NCBI GenBank assembly: GCA_031363055.1
Contig: JANLTP010000202.1
Span: forward strand, 1-31,119
DNA from: JANLTP01 sp031363055
GTDB lineage: Bacteria > Pseudomonadota > Gammaproteobacteria > Burkholderiales > Burkholderiaceae_E
DNA length: 31,119 bases
Direction of reading: 5' to 3'
The stretch's first letter is position 1, and each line of letters begins with the position of its first letter. A program made the translations under genes and the position numbers. This document shows positions 14,675 to 23,526 of the stretch, piece after piece. The notes below the pieces were generated by a model. That model was not told the origin of the DNA. It worked only from the letters and a program-made list of their open reading frames with translations, and ran no database searches.

Positions 14675-16438
14675 ATGAACCCTCGTCGATCCTTCCTTCG
14701 TCATTCCTCCGCCCTGGTAGTGACCGGCGCCGCAGGTGGCTTGGCCGCCCTGCCCGGTTGTGCGAGCCATTCGAAGTCCGCGCCGCCAGTGACCGGCAAT
14801 GTTGCGCCGGGGTTCCGGATGGTCAGCGCTCCGACGGTCTCCTCGATTCGCGCCAATGCCAGCAGCGCCGATCTGGATCGCGCAATCCACGTGCTCAACC
14901 GACTCGGTTTTGGCCCGAGACCCGGCGACATTGAACAACTGCTCACGATTGGCGTCGACTCCTACATTGAGCAGCAACTGAATCCGGATCACCTCAAACT
15001 GACCGCAATTCTGCAAGCCGAACTCGATGCCCTGCCGACCTTGCAGATGCAGATCGGTGAGTTGACCGGCGAATACCAGGTTGCCATCGCCCAATTCCTA
15101 TCGCAGCAAGCTGAGCAGACGCAAACACCGCTGCAACCAGCGCCAATGTCCGGACGCCGCCAGATCATCCGTGAGGTCGCCTTCGACGCGACCCGCAATC
15201 GGCTGATCCGCGCGATCGACAGCCCACGCCAGCTTGAAGAAGTGATGGTCGACTTCTGGTACAACCACTTCAACGTGTTCATTGGCAAGGCGCTCGATCG
15301 CGTGCTGGTCGGTCATTACGAGCAACAGGCAATCCGACCCCATGCGCTTGGACGCTTTCGTGATCTGTTGGGCGCGACCGCCAAACATCCAGCGATGCTG
15401 TTTTATCTCGATAACGTGCAAAGTGTTGTACCCGGCTTCATTGCGCCAGCAGCCGCGCGATCGCGTGGCGGCAACAACCTGCCACCGTCCGGTCGCCCGG
15501 TGCTGGCAAACGGGTTGAATGAGAACTACGCGCGCGAACTCATGGAGTTGCACACGCTCGGTGTCGACGGTGGCTACACACAAAAGGACGTCACCGAACT
15601 TGCGCGTATGCTCACCGGCTGGACCTTTGATCGCCGCGACTTGAGCGGCCAGGCCTTTCGCTACGACGACCGCCGCCATGATCAGGGCGAAAAAGTCTGG
15701 ATGGGTCGCAAGGTAGAGTTGGCTGGCCTCGCCGAAGGTGAATGGGCGCTCGACGTACTCGCGGCGCATCCCGCGACGGCGCGCCATATCGGCTTTAAGC
15801 TCGCGCAGTATTTTGTCGACGACCAGCCGCCCGATCGGCTGGTGCAGGCGCTGGCGCAGACCTTTCTGAAAACGAATGGCGACATCCGTCAGGTGCTACG
15901 CAGCTTGCTCAACTCTGCCGAGTTCTGGGACCCGGCCCATACCAAATTCAAGACGCCCTATCAGTTCGTGGTCTCGTCCGTTCGAGCAGCCGGTATCTCG
16001 TTGCCGAGCAACGTACAGGTGCTGCAGGGCAACTTGATCCAGCTCGGTATGCCGCTCTATGGCTGCCCGACGCCGGACGGCTACAAGAATACCGAAGTCG
16101 CCTGGCTCAGTGCCGACGCCATGACACGGCGGCTGAGTTTCGCCACTGCGCTGGCCAACGGCCGGGTGGCGCTGAACCGCGCTATCGATGTGAACACGCG
16201 CGCCGGGGCGGCAGGGGCGGCGGTTGCGGCAACGAATGCACAACCGATCGCTCGGGCGCAAGGTAATCCGAATGCGCCGATTTCGATACCGGCTTCGATG
16301 CCGGCGCTCGATTGGAATGCCTTGCTGCAGACGCTCGGACCCACCATCAAGTCGAAGACCCGCGCGGTGATCGAGACCAGCAGCCCCGACATGCGCGCCT
16401 CACTGGTTTTGGGCAGCCCGGAATTCATGCGACGGTGA
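14675..16438 (+). CDS. DUF1800 family Tat-exported protein
   Basis: 587 residues from the ATG at 14675; the frame opens earlier (GTG 14624) but the twin-arginine signal RRSFLR begins right after this ATG. A possible lipobox LPGC puts Cys29 at the cleavage site, so it may be a Tat lipoprotein. DUF1800 features: HVLNRLGFGPRPGDI near the start, then FWYNHFNVF, ENYARELMELHTLGVDGGYTQKDV, LARMLTGWTF, and a C-terminal KTPYQFVVSSVRA. DUF1800 proteins have no proven activity but occur next to DUF1501 genes, as here, 24 nt away. The pair is probably co-exported and works in the periplasm. Confidence 0.92.
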   Translation: MNPRRSFLRHSSALVVTGAAGGLAALPGCASHSKSAPPVTGNVAPGFRMVSAPTVSSIRANASSADLDRAIHVLNRLGFGPRPGDIEQLLTIGVDSYIEQQLNPDHLKLTAILQAELDALPTLQMQIGELTGEYQVAIAQFLSQQAEQTQTPLQPAPMSGRRQIIREVAFDATRNRLIRAIDSPRQLEEVMVDFWYNHFNVFIGKALDRVLVGHYEQQAIRPHALGRFRDLLGATAKHPAMLFYLDNVQSVVPGFIAPAAARSRGGNNLPPSGRPVLANGLNENYARELMELHTLGVDGGYTQKDVTELARMLTGWTFDRRDLSGQAFRYDDRRHDQGEKVWMGRKVELAGLAEGEWALDVLAAHPATARHIGFKLAQYFVDDQPPDRLVQALAQTFLKTNGDIRQVLRSLLNSAEFWDPAHTKFKTPYQFVVSSVRAAGISLPSNVQVLQGNLIQLGMPLYGCPTPDGYKNTEVAWLSADAMTRRLSFATALANGRVALNRAIDVNTRAGAAGAAVAATNAQPIARAQGNPNAPISIPASMPALDWNALLQTLGPTIKSKTRAVIETSSPDMRASLVLGSPEFMRR

Positions 16439-16462
16439 AGGGTGAACACTCAGGAGAATGTG

Positions 16463-17722
16463 ATGTTGAATGAACGACGTAAATGGTTGAAGGCTGGCCT
16501 GGCCACAGCCGCATCAGGCGAAATTCCGGCGGCCCTGGTTGGACTGGGCGCGAATTCGGCCGCTTGGGCTGCGAGTTCGCCGGCCGCCGTCGATCGCCGA
16601 CTCGTGGTCATCATGTTGCGCGGTGCCGTTGACGGCTTGAGTACCGTCGTGCCGTATCAAGAGGCGAACTACTATCGCTCGCGTCCGAGCATTGCGATCG
16701 CACGTCCAGGCGAGACCGACGGCCTCATCGATCTCGATGGCCGATTTGGACTGCATCCAGGCCTCGCCGTACTCAAACCTTATTGGGATCAGGGCCACCT
16801 GGGGTTCATACATGCCAGCGGCTCGCCCGACAGCACACGCTCACACTTCGACGCCCAGGATTACATGGAGTCCGGCACGCCGGGCCGCAAATCAACTTCG
16901 ACCGGCTGGATGAATCGGCTACTAGGCGCACTGAATCATGACGCACCGTTGATGCGAGCGGTGAACGTTGGCGTCAACCTGCCGCGCATCTACGCCGGAC
17001 CCGGCAACATTGCGACGATCGCCTCGGGGGACGCCGCAACCCGACCGCTGGCCACCGATCGGCCATTGGTCAATGACGCGTTTGCGCGCCTCTACTCCGG
17101 CGACGATTCAATGTCGCAGGCGTTTCGCGAAGCCGGTGTGACGCGCCGCGAAATCATCGCAGGTCTCGACGGCGTCGATACCCAGGCCGACAACGGCGCC
17201 GTGTCACTGCGCGGTTTTGCGCAAGATGCGAACCGACTCGGCAGTCTCATTCGCCGCGACGCACGCGTGCAACTCGGCTTCATCGCCGTCGGCGGCTGGG
17301 ATACCCATGTCAACCAGGGCGCAGGCCGCGGCCAGTTGGCCGGCAAATTTGCGCAACTCGGCGAAGGACTCAGCGTGTTGTCGAAGTCGCTCGGCGAACG
17401 CTTCGCCGACACCATCATTGTCGTCATGTCCGAGTTCGGACGCACCGTCCGACAGAACGGCAACAACGGCACCGACCATGGTCACGGCAATGTCATCTGG
17501 TTGCTCGGCGGTGCGGTGAACGGCCGGCGCGTGCACGGCGAATGGCCAGGGCTCGACGACTCAGCCCTCTATGAAGGCCGCGACCTGGCCGTCACGACCG
17601 ATTTCCGGCATGTTGTTGCCGACCTCTGTGGTCGCCACTTGCGACTGACCGACCGGCAACTCGCCGGCGTATTCACCGAGATGCCGCAGATGCCGGTTTC
17701 GATGAGTACGCTGAAGACTTAA
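16463..17722 (+). CDS. DUF1501 family Tat-exported protein (sulfatase-like fold)
   Basis: 419 residues from the ATG at 16463, which has AGGAG six nt upstream; an in-frame GTG at 16442 lacks such a site. The signal RRKWLK followed by a hydrophobic Ala-rich stretch ending AWA is a Tat leader. Family blocks: LVVIMLRGAVDGLSTVVPY, FGLHPGLAVLKPYW, GWDTHVNQG, SEFGRTVRQNGNNGTDHGHGN. These place it in the DUF1501 group, related to alkaline-phosphatase-like/sulfatase folds, with conserved His/Asp that could bind metal; the substrate is unknown. It follows the DUF1800 gene and is probably its partner. Confidence 0.92.
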   Translation: MLNERRKWLKAGLATAASGEIPAALVGLGANSAAWAASSPAAVDRRLVVIMLRGAVDGLSTVVPYQEANYYRSRPSIAIARPGETDGLIDLDGRFGLHPGLAVLKPYWDQGHLGFIHASGSPDSTRSHFDAQDYMESGTPGRKSTSTGWMNRLLGALNHDAPLMRAVNVGVNLPRIYAGPGNIATIASGDAATRPLATDRPLVNDAFARLYSGDDSMSQAFREAGVTRREIIAGLDGVDTQADNGAVSLRGFAQDANRLGSLIRRDARVQLGFIAVGGWDTHVNQGAGRGQLAGKFAQLGEGLSVLSKSLGERFADTIIVVMSEFGRTVRQNGNNGTDHGHGNVIWLLGGAVNGRRVHGEWPGLDDSALYEGRDLAVTTDFRHVVADLCGRHLRLTDRQLAGVFTEMPQMPVSMSTLKT

Positions 17723-17726
17723 GTGC

Positions 17727-17889
17727 TCAAACGTGATCGCGCAGATATCGTAGATCGAGTCGATTGTTCAAATCACTTACTGCGGTTCGCCGCAGCGCTT
17801 TGGCGTTGATGAGCTTTTCTCGCGCCAGCTCTTCAATGTCAAGCGTGTCATTGAGCCGCGACTTCGGGCAGGATTGCATCGATAGTCAT
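17727..17889 (-). other. Possible small frameshifted gene
   Basis: On the reverse strand, ATG at 17889 with AGGTG six nt upstream reads MTIDAILPEVAAQ and meets a stop; the adjacent frame stays open to TGA at 17727 and reads NDTLDIEELAREKLINAKALRR..., ending in RDHV. Together these look like one protein of about 55 residues broken by a single frameshift. No family is recognised with confidence. It lies between the DUF1501 and DUF488 genes. Confidence 0.25.
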
Positions 17890-17939
17890 ACCGTGCACCT
17901 GAGTGACAGATTGAACACCCAGCGAAATTATTCCGAGCC

Positions 17940-18302
17940 ATGAACAAGGAGTCTCCCGAAATCAAGATCAAGCGCGTCCACGACCCGCGCGAGGCAGACG
18001 ACGGCATGCGCGTACTCGTCGATCGTCTATGGCCGCGCGGCCTGACGAAGGAACGCGCCAAAGTCGATGTCTGGTTGAAGGACATTTCTCCGAGCCATGG
18101 ACTGCGCCGACAGTTTCACGGTAATCCACAAGCCTGGCCTGAGTTCGTATCCGCCTATCGACTGGAACTGCAGCAGGCGATGGCAGTCGTAGCAATCGAA
18201 CAGCTTCGGCAATACCGAAACCAGGGTCCTGTGTGTCTGTTGTACGCGGCCCGCGATCCGGAGTTCAACAACGCGGTGGCTTTGAAGTTATTGCTCGCCT
18301 GA
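17940..18302 (+). CDS. DUF488 family protein (YeaO-like)
   Basis: 120 residues, matching the compact YeaO-type DUF488 proteins. Signature blocks: RVHDPREADDGMRVLVDRLW-PRGL, VDVWLKDISPS, LRRQFHGNP-x-x-WPEFVSAY and the C-terminal VCLLYAARDPEFNNAVALK. The usual W at LR-x-WFHH is replaced by Q-F-H-G. The function is not established. The ATG at 17940 follows a weak ribosome-binding region. About 260 nt without a recognised feature separate it from the photolyase gene. Confidence 0.9.
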   Translation: MNKESPEIKIKRVHDPREADDGMRVLVDRLWPRGLTKERAKVDVWLKDISPSHGLRRQFHGNPQAWPEFVSAYRLELQQAMAVVAIEQLRQYRNQGPVCLLYAARDPEFNNAVALKLLLA

Positions 18303-18565
18303 AACTCACCTGACAGATTCCAACCGCCGGTTGTGATTGAAATTGCCGACTTTGCGCTGCTACTCAAGCGCGCGGAACTCGGTCCGACCCATTGAATTAC
18401 CTACAAATCAGTGAGAAACGGCTGGCGGAAATCCAGGCTGGGCTAGACTTAAAACGGTGAAGTGTATGGCAACTAAGTGCATAGCATCTTTATGGCGTCA
18501 AATGAACAGCGCATCGCATCGCTTGACTGATTGAACCGATGAATTAGATAGACCGAGGCGTTTAA

Positions 18566-20017
18566 GTGTCGAAGGATTTTGAGACAGGCTTGATGTGGTT
18601 TCGGCGTGATCTGCGCGCGTCTGACAATGCAGCGCTCCACTTCGCCTTGACGCGCTGCCGGCGAGTCTATTGCGCGTTTGTGTTTGATACCGAAATACTT
18701 GACCGACTACCCAAGCGCGATCGCCGTGTCGTTTTCATCCGGGAGAGCGTCCAGGAACTACGCGCTGAACTCGAACGTCTGGGCGGCGGGTTGATCGTCA
18801 GCCACGGCATCGCCGCATCGGATATCCCGGCGCTCGCCGAATCGTTGAAGGCCGATGCGGTGTTCACCAATCACGACTACGAGCCGCAGGCGATTCGCCG
18901 TGACGCCAAGGTGGCCGCCGACTTGCAGGCCCGAGGCACCCCGTTGTTGACGTTCAAGGACCAAGTGATCTTCGAGAAAGACGAAGTGCTTACCGCAGCC
19001 GGCAAGTTTTATTCGGTCTTCTCGCCCTACAAGAATAATTGGCTCGGGAAAGTCAACGAAGATCACCTCAAGGCTTATCCAGTCGAGCCCTACGCCGACG
19101 CTTTTGCAAAGCGAAAGCCGGACGAGATGCCTTCGATCGAAGTGATGGGTTTTGATCCGCAGTTCCGAATGCCGATTGCCGCCGGCGCTCGCGCTGCCCA
19201 TCAACTGTTCGAAGAATTTCTGGATCGGATCGATCAGTATCAAGTGACCCGTAATTTTCCGGCGGTCAAAGGCCCTTCCTACCTGTCAGTGCACATGCGC
19301 TTCGGCACGATATCGATTCGAGAAGTGGCCCGAACCGCCTGGCAACGCGTCCAGCAACTGGACGATTCGGCGACCGAGGACGAAAGCGGCGCGCGAACCT
19401 GGCTCAACGAGTTGATCTGGCGCGACTTTTATTTTCAGATTTTGCATCATCGGCCGCACGTCGTCGACGGCGCCTTCCGGCCTGAATATGACCGCATCAA
19501 ATGGGATAACGACCTGCAATGGTTTGAGGCCTGGTGCGAAGGCAGAACCGGTTTTCCGATTGTCGACTCCGCGATGGTGCAACTGAACACGACCGGCTAT
19601 ATGCACAATCGTCTGAGGATGGTGGTGGCCAGCTTTCTGACCAAGGATCTCGGCATTGACTGGCGTTGGGGCGAGCGTTACTTCGCCGAAAAGCTCAATG
19701 ACTTTGACCTGGCGGCCAACAATGGCGGCTGGCAATGGGCGGCATCGAGTGGCTGTGATGCGCAGCCGTACTTCCGAATCTTTAATCCGACCAGCCAAAG
19801 TGAAAAATTCGACGCCGAAGGAAAATTCATCAAGCGGTATTTGCCCATGCTCGCCGACTTGCCCGCGAAATACATCCACGAGCCCGCCTCGGCGGGCCCG
19901 ATCATTCAATCCGCCGCCAACTGCACGATTGGCGTCGACTACCCCAAGCCGGTGGTGGTGCACGCCGATGCGCGCAAGCGCACATTGGCGCGATATGAAG
20001 TGGTCAAGACGCCATGA
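18566..20017 (+). CDS. phrB: Deoxyribodipyrimidine photolyase (class I CPD photolyase)
   Basis: 483 residues from a GTG start at 18566, with GAGG about eight nt upstream. It would repair UV-induced pyrimidine dimers using FADH- and blue light. The N-terminal antenna domain begins LMWFRRDLRASDNAAL. The C-terminal FAD domain contains the diagnostic block from TGFPIVDSAM and MHNRLRMVVASFL to DWRWGERYFAEKL, DFDLAANNGGWQWAASSG and the final FNPTSQSEKFD, with the tryptophans of the electron-transfer chain. Length and all hallmark segments are complete. Its stop overlaps the ATG of the DCC-COQ7 gene by 4 nt (ATGA). Confidence 0.96.
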   Translation: MSKDFETGLMWFRRDLRASDNAALHFALTRCRRVYCAFVFDTEILDRLPKRDRRVVFIRESVQELRAELERLGGGLIVSHGIAASDIPALAESLKADAVFTNHDYEPQAIRRDAKVAADLQARGTPLLTFKDQVIFEKDEVLTAAGKFYSVFSPYKNNWLGKVNEDHLKAYPVEPYADAFAKRKPDEMPSIEVMGFDPQFRMPIAAGARAAHQLFEEFLDRIDQYQVTRNFPAVKGPSYLSVHMRFGTISIREVARTAWQRVQQLDDSATEDESGARTWLNELIWRDFYFQILHHRPHVVDGAFRPEYDRIKWDNDLQWFEAWCEGRTGFPIVDSAMVQLNTTGYMHNRLRMVVASFLTKDLGIDWRWGERYFAEKLNDFDLAANNGGWQWAASSGCDAQPYFRIFNPTSQSEKFDAEGKFIKRYLPMLADLPAKYIHEPASAGPIIQSAANCTIGVDYPKPVVVHADARKRTLARYEVVKTP

Positions 20018-20844
20018 GCGAGGCGAGTAAACAGTCTGGTGTCGATGGTGGCATCGCGACCTGGCACCGAGAACCGATAGTGGCGGACTCGGCAGTCACC
20101 GTCTGGTACGACGGATCATGTCCGCTGTGCAGGCGAGAAATTTCGGTTTATCAGGGCCGGCCTTCGCAACGCCCAATCAACTGGCTCGATGTGTCTGACA
20201 GTCGCTGTGCTGTTCCCTCAGGCTTCGAGCGCGACGAATTGATGAAGCGGTTTCATGTCCGAACCAGTACCGGGCAGGTCGTGAGCGGTGCGGCAGCATT
20301 CGTCAGCATTTGGAGCGAACTGCCGGGCTGGAGATACCTGGCCGCGCTCGCCAAACTGCCGGGTGCGCTCGGCCTGATGGAGTGGGCGTATCAACGATTT
20401 TTGTTCATTCGGCCACTCATACAACGCATCGTCAGACATTTGGATGTTGCGCATTTACCCGCCTCACTGATCGGCGACCTTCGGTCGAACCACGCGGGCG
20501 AAACTGGCGCGGTGTGGATCTATCGGGGTGTACTGATGGTCGCGCGAGATGCGGTGTTAAGACAGTTCGCGGCGCACCACTTGGCCACCGTGCAACAACA
20601 TCTGGCAGCCCTGCAATCACTATTACCCACCCTGAGGCGCAGCAAACTTTTAGTGCCCTGGCGAATCGCCGGATTCTTGACCGGGTTCATTCCGGCGCTC
20701 TTTGGTGCTCGTGCGGTTTACGCAACCATCCATGCTGTCGAAGCCTTCGTTGATACGCACTATCGGGCCCAGATTGAAGCCCTAGGTCGGCTTGGCACAC
20801 AGGACTCTTTATGTCCGAGTCCACTTCCAGAGTCGCAGCGATGA
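20014..20844 (+). CDS. DCC (DUF393) - COQ7 domain fusion, C-terminally truncated
   Basis: 276 residues in two parts. Residues 27-145 are a thioredoxin-like DCC/DUF393 domain with the redox motif WYDGSCPLCR (C36, C39). Residues 150-258 are a COQ7-type di-iron hydroxylase domain of the kind that hydroxylates demethoxyubiquinone: SNHAGETGAVWIYRG with ligand E163, and VEAFVDTHYRAQ with E243. At the expected E-x-x-H of the second ligand helix it reads ATVQQH, that is Val193 in place of Glu. The last helix, with the final E-x-x-H ligands, is missing; after about residue 258 the frame runs into reversed IS91 transposase DNA (G-T-Q-D-S-L-C...). COQ7 activity is therefore unlikely; the DCC domain could still work. 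It is translationally coupled to the photolyase. Confidence 0.88.
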   Translation: MSEASKQSGVDGGIATWHREPIVADSAVTVWYDGSCPLCRREISVYQGRPSQRPINWLDVSDSRCAVPSGFERDELMKRFHVRTSTGQVVSGAAAFVSIWSELPGWRYLAALAKLPGALGLMEWAYQRFLFIRPLIQRIVRHLDVAHLPASLIGDLRSNHAGETGAVWIYRGVLMVARDAVLRQFAAHHLATVQQHLAALQSLLPTLRRSKLLVPWRIAGFLTGFIPALFGARAVYATIHAVEAFVDTHYRAQIEALGRLGTQDSLCPSPLPESQR

Positions 20845-21162
20845 TCGTCATCTCGCCGCCGCAATTTGGGCAGTGCTCAAGGTCGAGGTCGAACACGCGC
20901 TTTTCCAAGCGAGTCCAACTCGGGCAGTGCGGCCGGTGCGCACCGTTTGCCTCGCGCTCAGTCGGTTGGGATGCCGCGACATCGTCCGGCTCTTTTGGCA
21001 CCACTTGCGCTCGCATCTTCGCATTCGGTGCCTTCTCCCCAGTGGCTTACGTTGGTCGGCGGCACAGCGTACCCCCGCGTGCAGGCTAAAGCCTTCCAGG
21101 TTGACGCACAGGGTCTGTTTGAAGTCCACTGCTCGTGGCTTTGTGCCCCGCAAGGTCAGCTC
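20795..21162 (-). mobile_element. IS91-type transposase remnant 1
   Basis: Reverse-strand frames carry two pieces of an IS91-family (Y2/HUH) transposase. One is LTLRG...FKQTLCVNLEGFSLHAGVRCAADQRKPL. The other is RAQVVPKEP...WTRLEKRVFDLDLEHCPNCGGEMTIIAA, the C-terminal zinc-ribbon-like end. The part between them (the LTLKTPW...MSPLEFMQRLAALV block) is deleted, and the catalytic N-terminal part is absent. The low-coordinate end cuts into the COQ7 domain at about 20795. Confidence 0.82.
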
Positions 21163-21305
21163 GTTGTCGAATGCATCGAAGCCGGTTATGCGAACTTTGA
21201 CTACGGGTGTTCCTTTTACGATCACTCATTTTCGCTTGAAATGCACGGCCGCGCACCTGACCCGAATTGCTATTCAGTGATAAAGACACCCGGCATAACT
21301 CAGAT

Positions 21306-21335
21306 TTGGCGTCATTTTGGCGACAGCGGTACAAT
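21306..21335 (+). promoter_or_regulatory. Possible sigma-70 promoter of the DUF1778/GNAT operon
   Basis: TTGGCG (21306-21311) and TACAAT (21330-21335) are 18 nt apart and end 28 nt before the antitoxin ATG at 21364. No clear operator repeat was recognised. Confidence 0.35.
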
Positions 21336-21363
21336 GAGCCAACTGAATCAAGGAAACGACGCA

Positions 21364-21675
21364 ATGGGAACCTCGGTCGCCAAACAAGAACGCATTGGTG
21401 CACGCGTGCCGCGCGATGTCTATGAAACCCTGAACCGGGCTGCGGAATTGACCGGTGCGACAGTGAATCAGTTCTTGGTTCAGTCGGCCTTAAAGGAAGC
21501 TCAGGCCGTGATTGAGCGGGAGCAGACCATTAGACTGTCTCGGCGTGACTGCGCCCGCCTGCTCGAGCTGCTCGAGACTCCACCAAAGCCGAATGCACGG
21601 TTCAAGGCTGCCATGAACCGCTACCAGAAAGCCAAGCGCACCGATGCAGATAGTTCCTTTAACTGGAAGCCATGA
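21364..21675 (+). CDS. DUF1778 antitoxin (TacA-like)
   Basis: 103 residues from the ATG at 21364, supported by AAGGAA eight nt upstream; the frame is open further left only because it runs through transposase debris. The N-terminus, KQERIGARVPRDVYETLNRAAELTGATVNQFLVQSAL, is the ribbon-helix-helix DNA-binding part of DUF1778 antitoxins; LSRRDCARLLELLETPPKPN is the conserved toxin-binding linker. It would repress its own operon and neutralise the GNAT toxin, whose gene overlaps its 3' end by 32 nt. Confidence 0.92.
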   Translation: MGTSVAKQERIGARVPRDVYETLNRAAELTGATVNQFLVQSALKEAQAVIEREQTIRLSRRDCARLLELLETPPKPNARFKAAMNRYQKAKRTDADSSFNWKP

Positions 21676-22117
21676 TCGGCTCGGATTCGACTGCGGCCGG
21701 TCAGAACTGAATGACTGGCTGAGGAGCATCGCGCGGCAACACCAGGACAAGCGCCTGTCAAAGACCTTCGTTGCCGTGCCCGAGGACAAGTCAACGCAGA
21801 TCTACGGCTATTACGCGCTCACCTTGACCGAGGTAGACACACAGTCATTGTCGAATGTCCGACGAAAAAAGCTGCCACGGATGATTCCAGGGGTTCGACT
21901 AGGGCGCTTGGCGGTTGATCAGCGATACAAAGGCAAGCGGCTGGGCGAGTTGCTTTTGATGGATTCAATCGATCGGGTTCGGCAGATTCATGAACATGCG
22001 GGAGTCGTTGGGTTATTCGTTGACGCCATCGATGCGGACGCCGCCCGCTTCTACGCCCGCTACGGCTTCGAGGCATTCGTGGACGAGCCTTTGAAAATGT
22101 TCCTTCCGGTGACATGA
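21644..22117 (+). CDS. GNAT acetyltransferase toxin (TacT-like)
   Basis: 157 residues, starting within the antitoxin gene. Features of the TacT/AtaT toxin group: FDCGRSELNDWL near the N-terminus, SKTFVAV, IYGYYALTLTEVD, the acetyl-CoA-binding strand LGRLAVDQRYKGKRLGELLL (Q/RxxGxG/A-type loop), then GLFVDAIDADAARFYARYGFEAF. Such toxins acetylate the amino group of charged tRNAs and block translation. The pair looks intact, unlike the sequence on both sides, so it may be a functional island within the debris. Confidence 0.92.
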   Translation: MQIVPLTGSHDRLGFDCGRSELNDWLRSIARQHQDKRLSKTFVAVPEDKSTQIYGYYALTLTEVDTQSLSNVRRKKLPRMIPGVRLGRLAVDQRYKGKRLGELLLMDSIDRVRQIHEHAGVVGLFVDAIDADAARFYARYGFEAFVDEPLKMFLPVT

Positions 22118-22221
22118 CGTTTGGCTCAGCGTTGAAGCGTTGTATGCTGGACCGCAATTCCCGGTCACCGAGGCGGTGTCACGGCGCAAGGTCGAGATCA
22201 AAACGCTAGTTTCAGCGAAGA

Positions 22222-22740
22222 CTAACTTGCTTGCAAGTTATGTCGCAGCTTAAGACGCGATTGAGCAGGCGCACTCAACTGGACCGGGCTGGCCGGCACG
22301 CACCCTTGGCCTCGCCCGCAGCCGGTTGCGCTGCCGAGGCCGGCATGGGTGGCGGTTGTGGCACAACCTGCGCACGCGGCTTCGCCGACGTTGTGTAAAG
22401 GACGGTGCCAGCACTCCATGAAACCGGATCAAATGCAGTCGCGCTCTAGGCACCAACGCGGCCAGGCGCTGCATGAACTCCAGTGGCGACATCACCCAAT
22501 GCGTGGTGCCATCGCACCACGGTGTCTTTAGCGTCAGCACTGCTTGGCCTGCAACCGCTTGAGCGCGCGACTCGTCCGAAGCGTCGCCAGCGTCATCGTC
22601 GGCCAAGTAGGTTTCGCCTTTCTCTTCGAGCAGAACGCCTTGCCGGGTGAGCAGTTTCATCATCCGCGTGATGATCTTGTGCAACACCGTCGGCACCGCG
22701 CCGGTAAACGCCGTCGAGCACCAGGGTGTTGCAACAACTG
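22222..22740 (-). mobile_element. IS91-type transposase remnant 2
   Basis: Reverse-strand frames spell out a degenerate IS91-family transposase: LVLDGVYRRGADG, a frame change, ITRMMKLLTRQGVLLEEKGETYLADDD, a deletion, then GQAVLTLKTPWCDGTTHWVM and SPLEFMQRLAALVPRARLHL, a further frame change, and RAQVVPQPPPMPASAAQPAAG. It then ends in a nonsense codon where Trp is usual. At least two frameshifts and one internal deletion are visible. An 8-bp inverted repeat with 2-nt spacer (22223-22240) lies at its low-coordinate end. Confidence 0.82.
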
Positions 22741-22770
22741 GCGAACTGGCTGGCGATGCCTTGACCTCGG

Positions 22771-22788
22771 CGGAGGCGAGAGCCTCCG
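22771..22788 (-). terminator. GC hairpin after the nitronate monooxygenase pseudogene
   Basis: CGGAGGC, loop GAGA, GCCTCCG: a perfect 7-bp stem one nt beyond the stop codon (22792-22790) on the reverse strand. No T-tract follows, so termination is only suggested. Confidence 0.35.
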
Positions 22789-22789
22789 C

Positions 22790-23316
22790 TCAGACGCCCG
22801 CCAATTCCCGCGTCAATTGAGCGGCCGGAATAGCCTTGCATCCGCTGGCATTCTGACCTGACCAGAGCGGGCTGAAGTCGCCACTGCCCTTGGCCTCGGC
22901 ACGGGTTCGCAATGGCATGATCGCGATCGTCGCCAAGGGGAATTGGGGCGGCGCCGAACTCATCGGCCCCAGCTCGCGCATGACCCGGTTCATGATGCCG
23001 CGCGCGGGTCGGCCAGTGAACAAATTCGTGAGCGCGGTGTGCACTGATTGTTCCGAGGCAAGCGCAGCGCGGTGAAGCACACTCGTCAACGACTCTGGAC
23101 ACAGCAGGTATGCGGTGCCGATCTGTGCGGCCGGCGCGTTTTCTCGCGCAGAATCGACAATTGCTTGCCCAGTGCGTCCAGGCTCAACATGGCGGCCGGC
23201 AGAAAGCCTAATGCCCCGGATTCGCTGACCGCGGTCGCCAGCGCACTCGCTTGAGACCCCGCCATGGGCGCCCGGATGATCGGCAAAGAGATGTCGGAGT
23301 GCATGAACGAACCCAT
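22790..23316 (-). pseudogene. Nitronate monooxygenase (NMO) with internal deletion
   Basis: The start at 23316 has a good ribosome-binding site (AGGGAGGA, five nt upstream) and encodes the NMO N-terminus: HSDISLPIIRAPMAGSQAS and TAVSESGALGFLPAAM, up to LSILREKT. The C-terminal part is in another frame: IGTAYLLCPES, SVLHRAALASEQSVHTALTNL, FTGRPARGIMNRVMRE, ending in LAGV and TGA at 22790. The central 150 or so residues of the FMN-binding barrel, including the catalytic-His region, are deleted at about 23130-23150, with a frame change. NMOs oxidise nitronates such as propionate-3-nitronate. The gene is dead but its promoter and ribosome-binding site may survive. Confidence 0.82.
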
Positions 23317-23526
23317 CGGAATCCTCCCTGATCGACATACTGACGGAACATCGCCATCGAGTCTGGATCATATGCGACGACTTTCGGTCGCGACCGATAC
23401 AGGCGAATTGAGCTGTACGTTTGAATCACCTTGCGCTGTTCGCGAAAACAGGCTGGAAGTAACGACCTTACTCGTGATAGAGTTACTCATAGTGGTCGGT
23501 CCGGCTTGGATCGTGAGGAGGAGCCG

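Noticed and set aside
18303..18565. Short forward frame reading VVIEIADFALLLKRAELG between the DUF488 and photolyase genes
   Set aside because: Under 30 codons with no clear start or family pattern; too little to call a gene.
20866..21360. Long N-terminal extension of the DUF1778 antitoxin
   Set aside because: The upstream frame runs through antisense transposase DNA; the ATG at 21364 has its own ribosome-binding site and begins the family homology.
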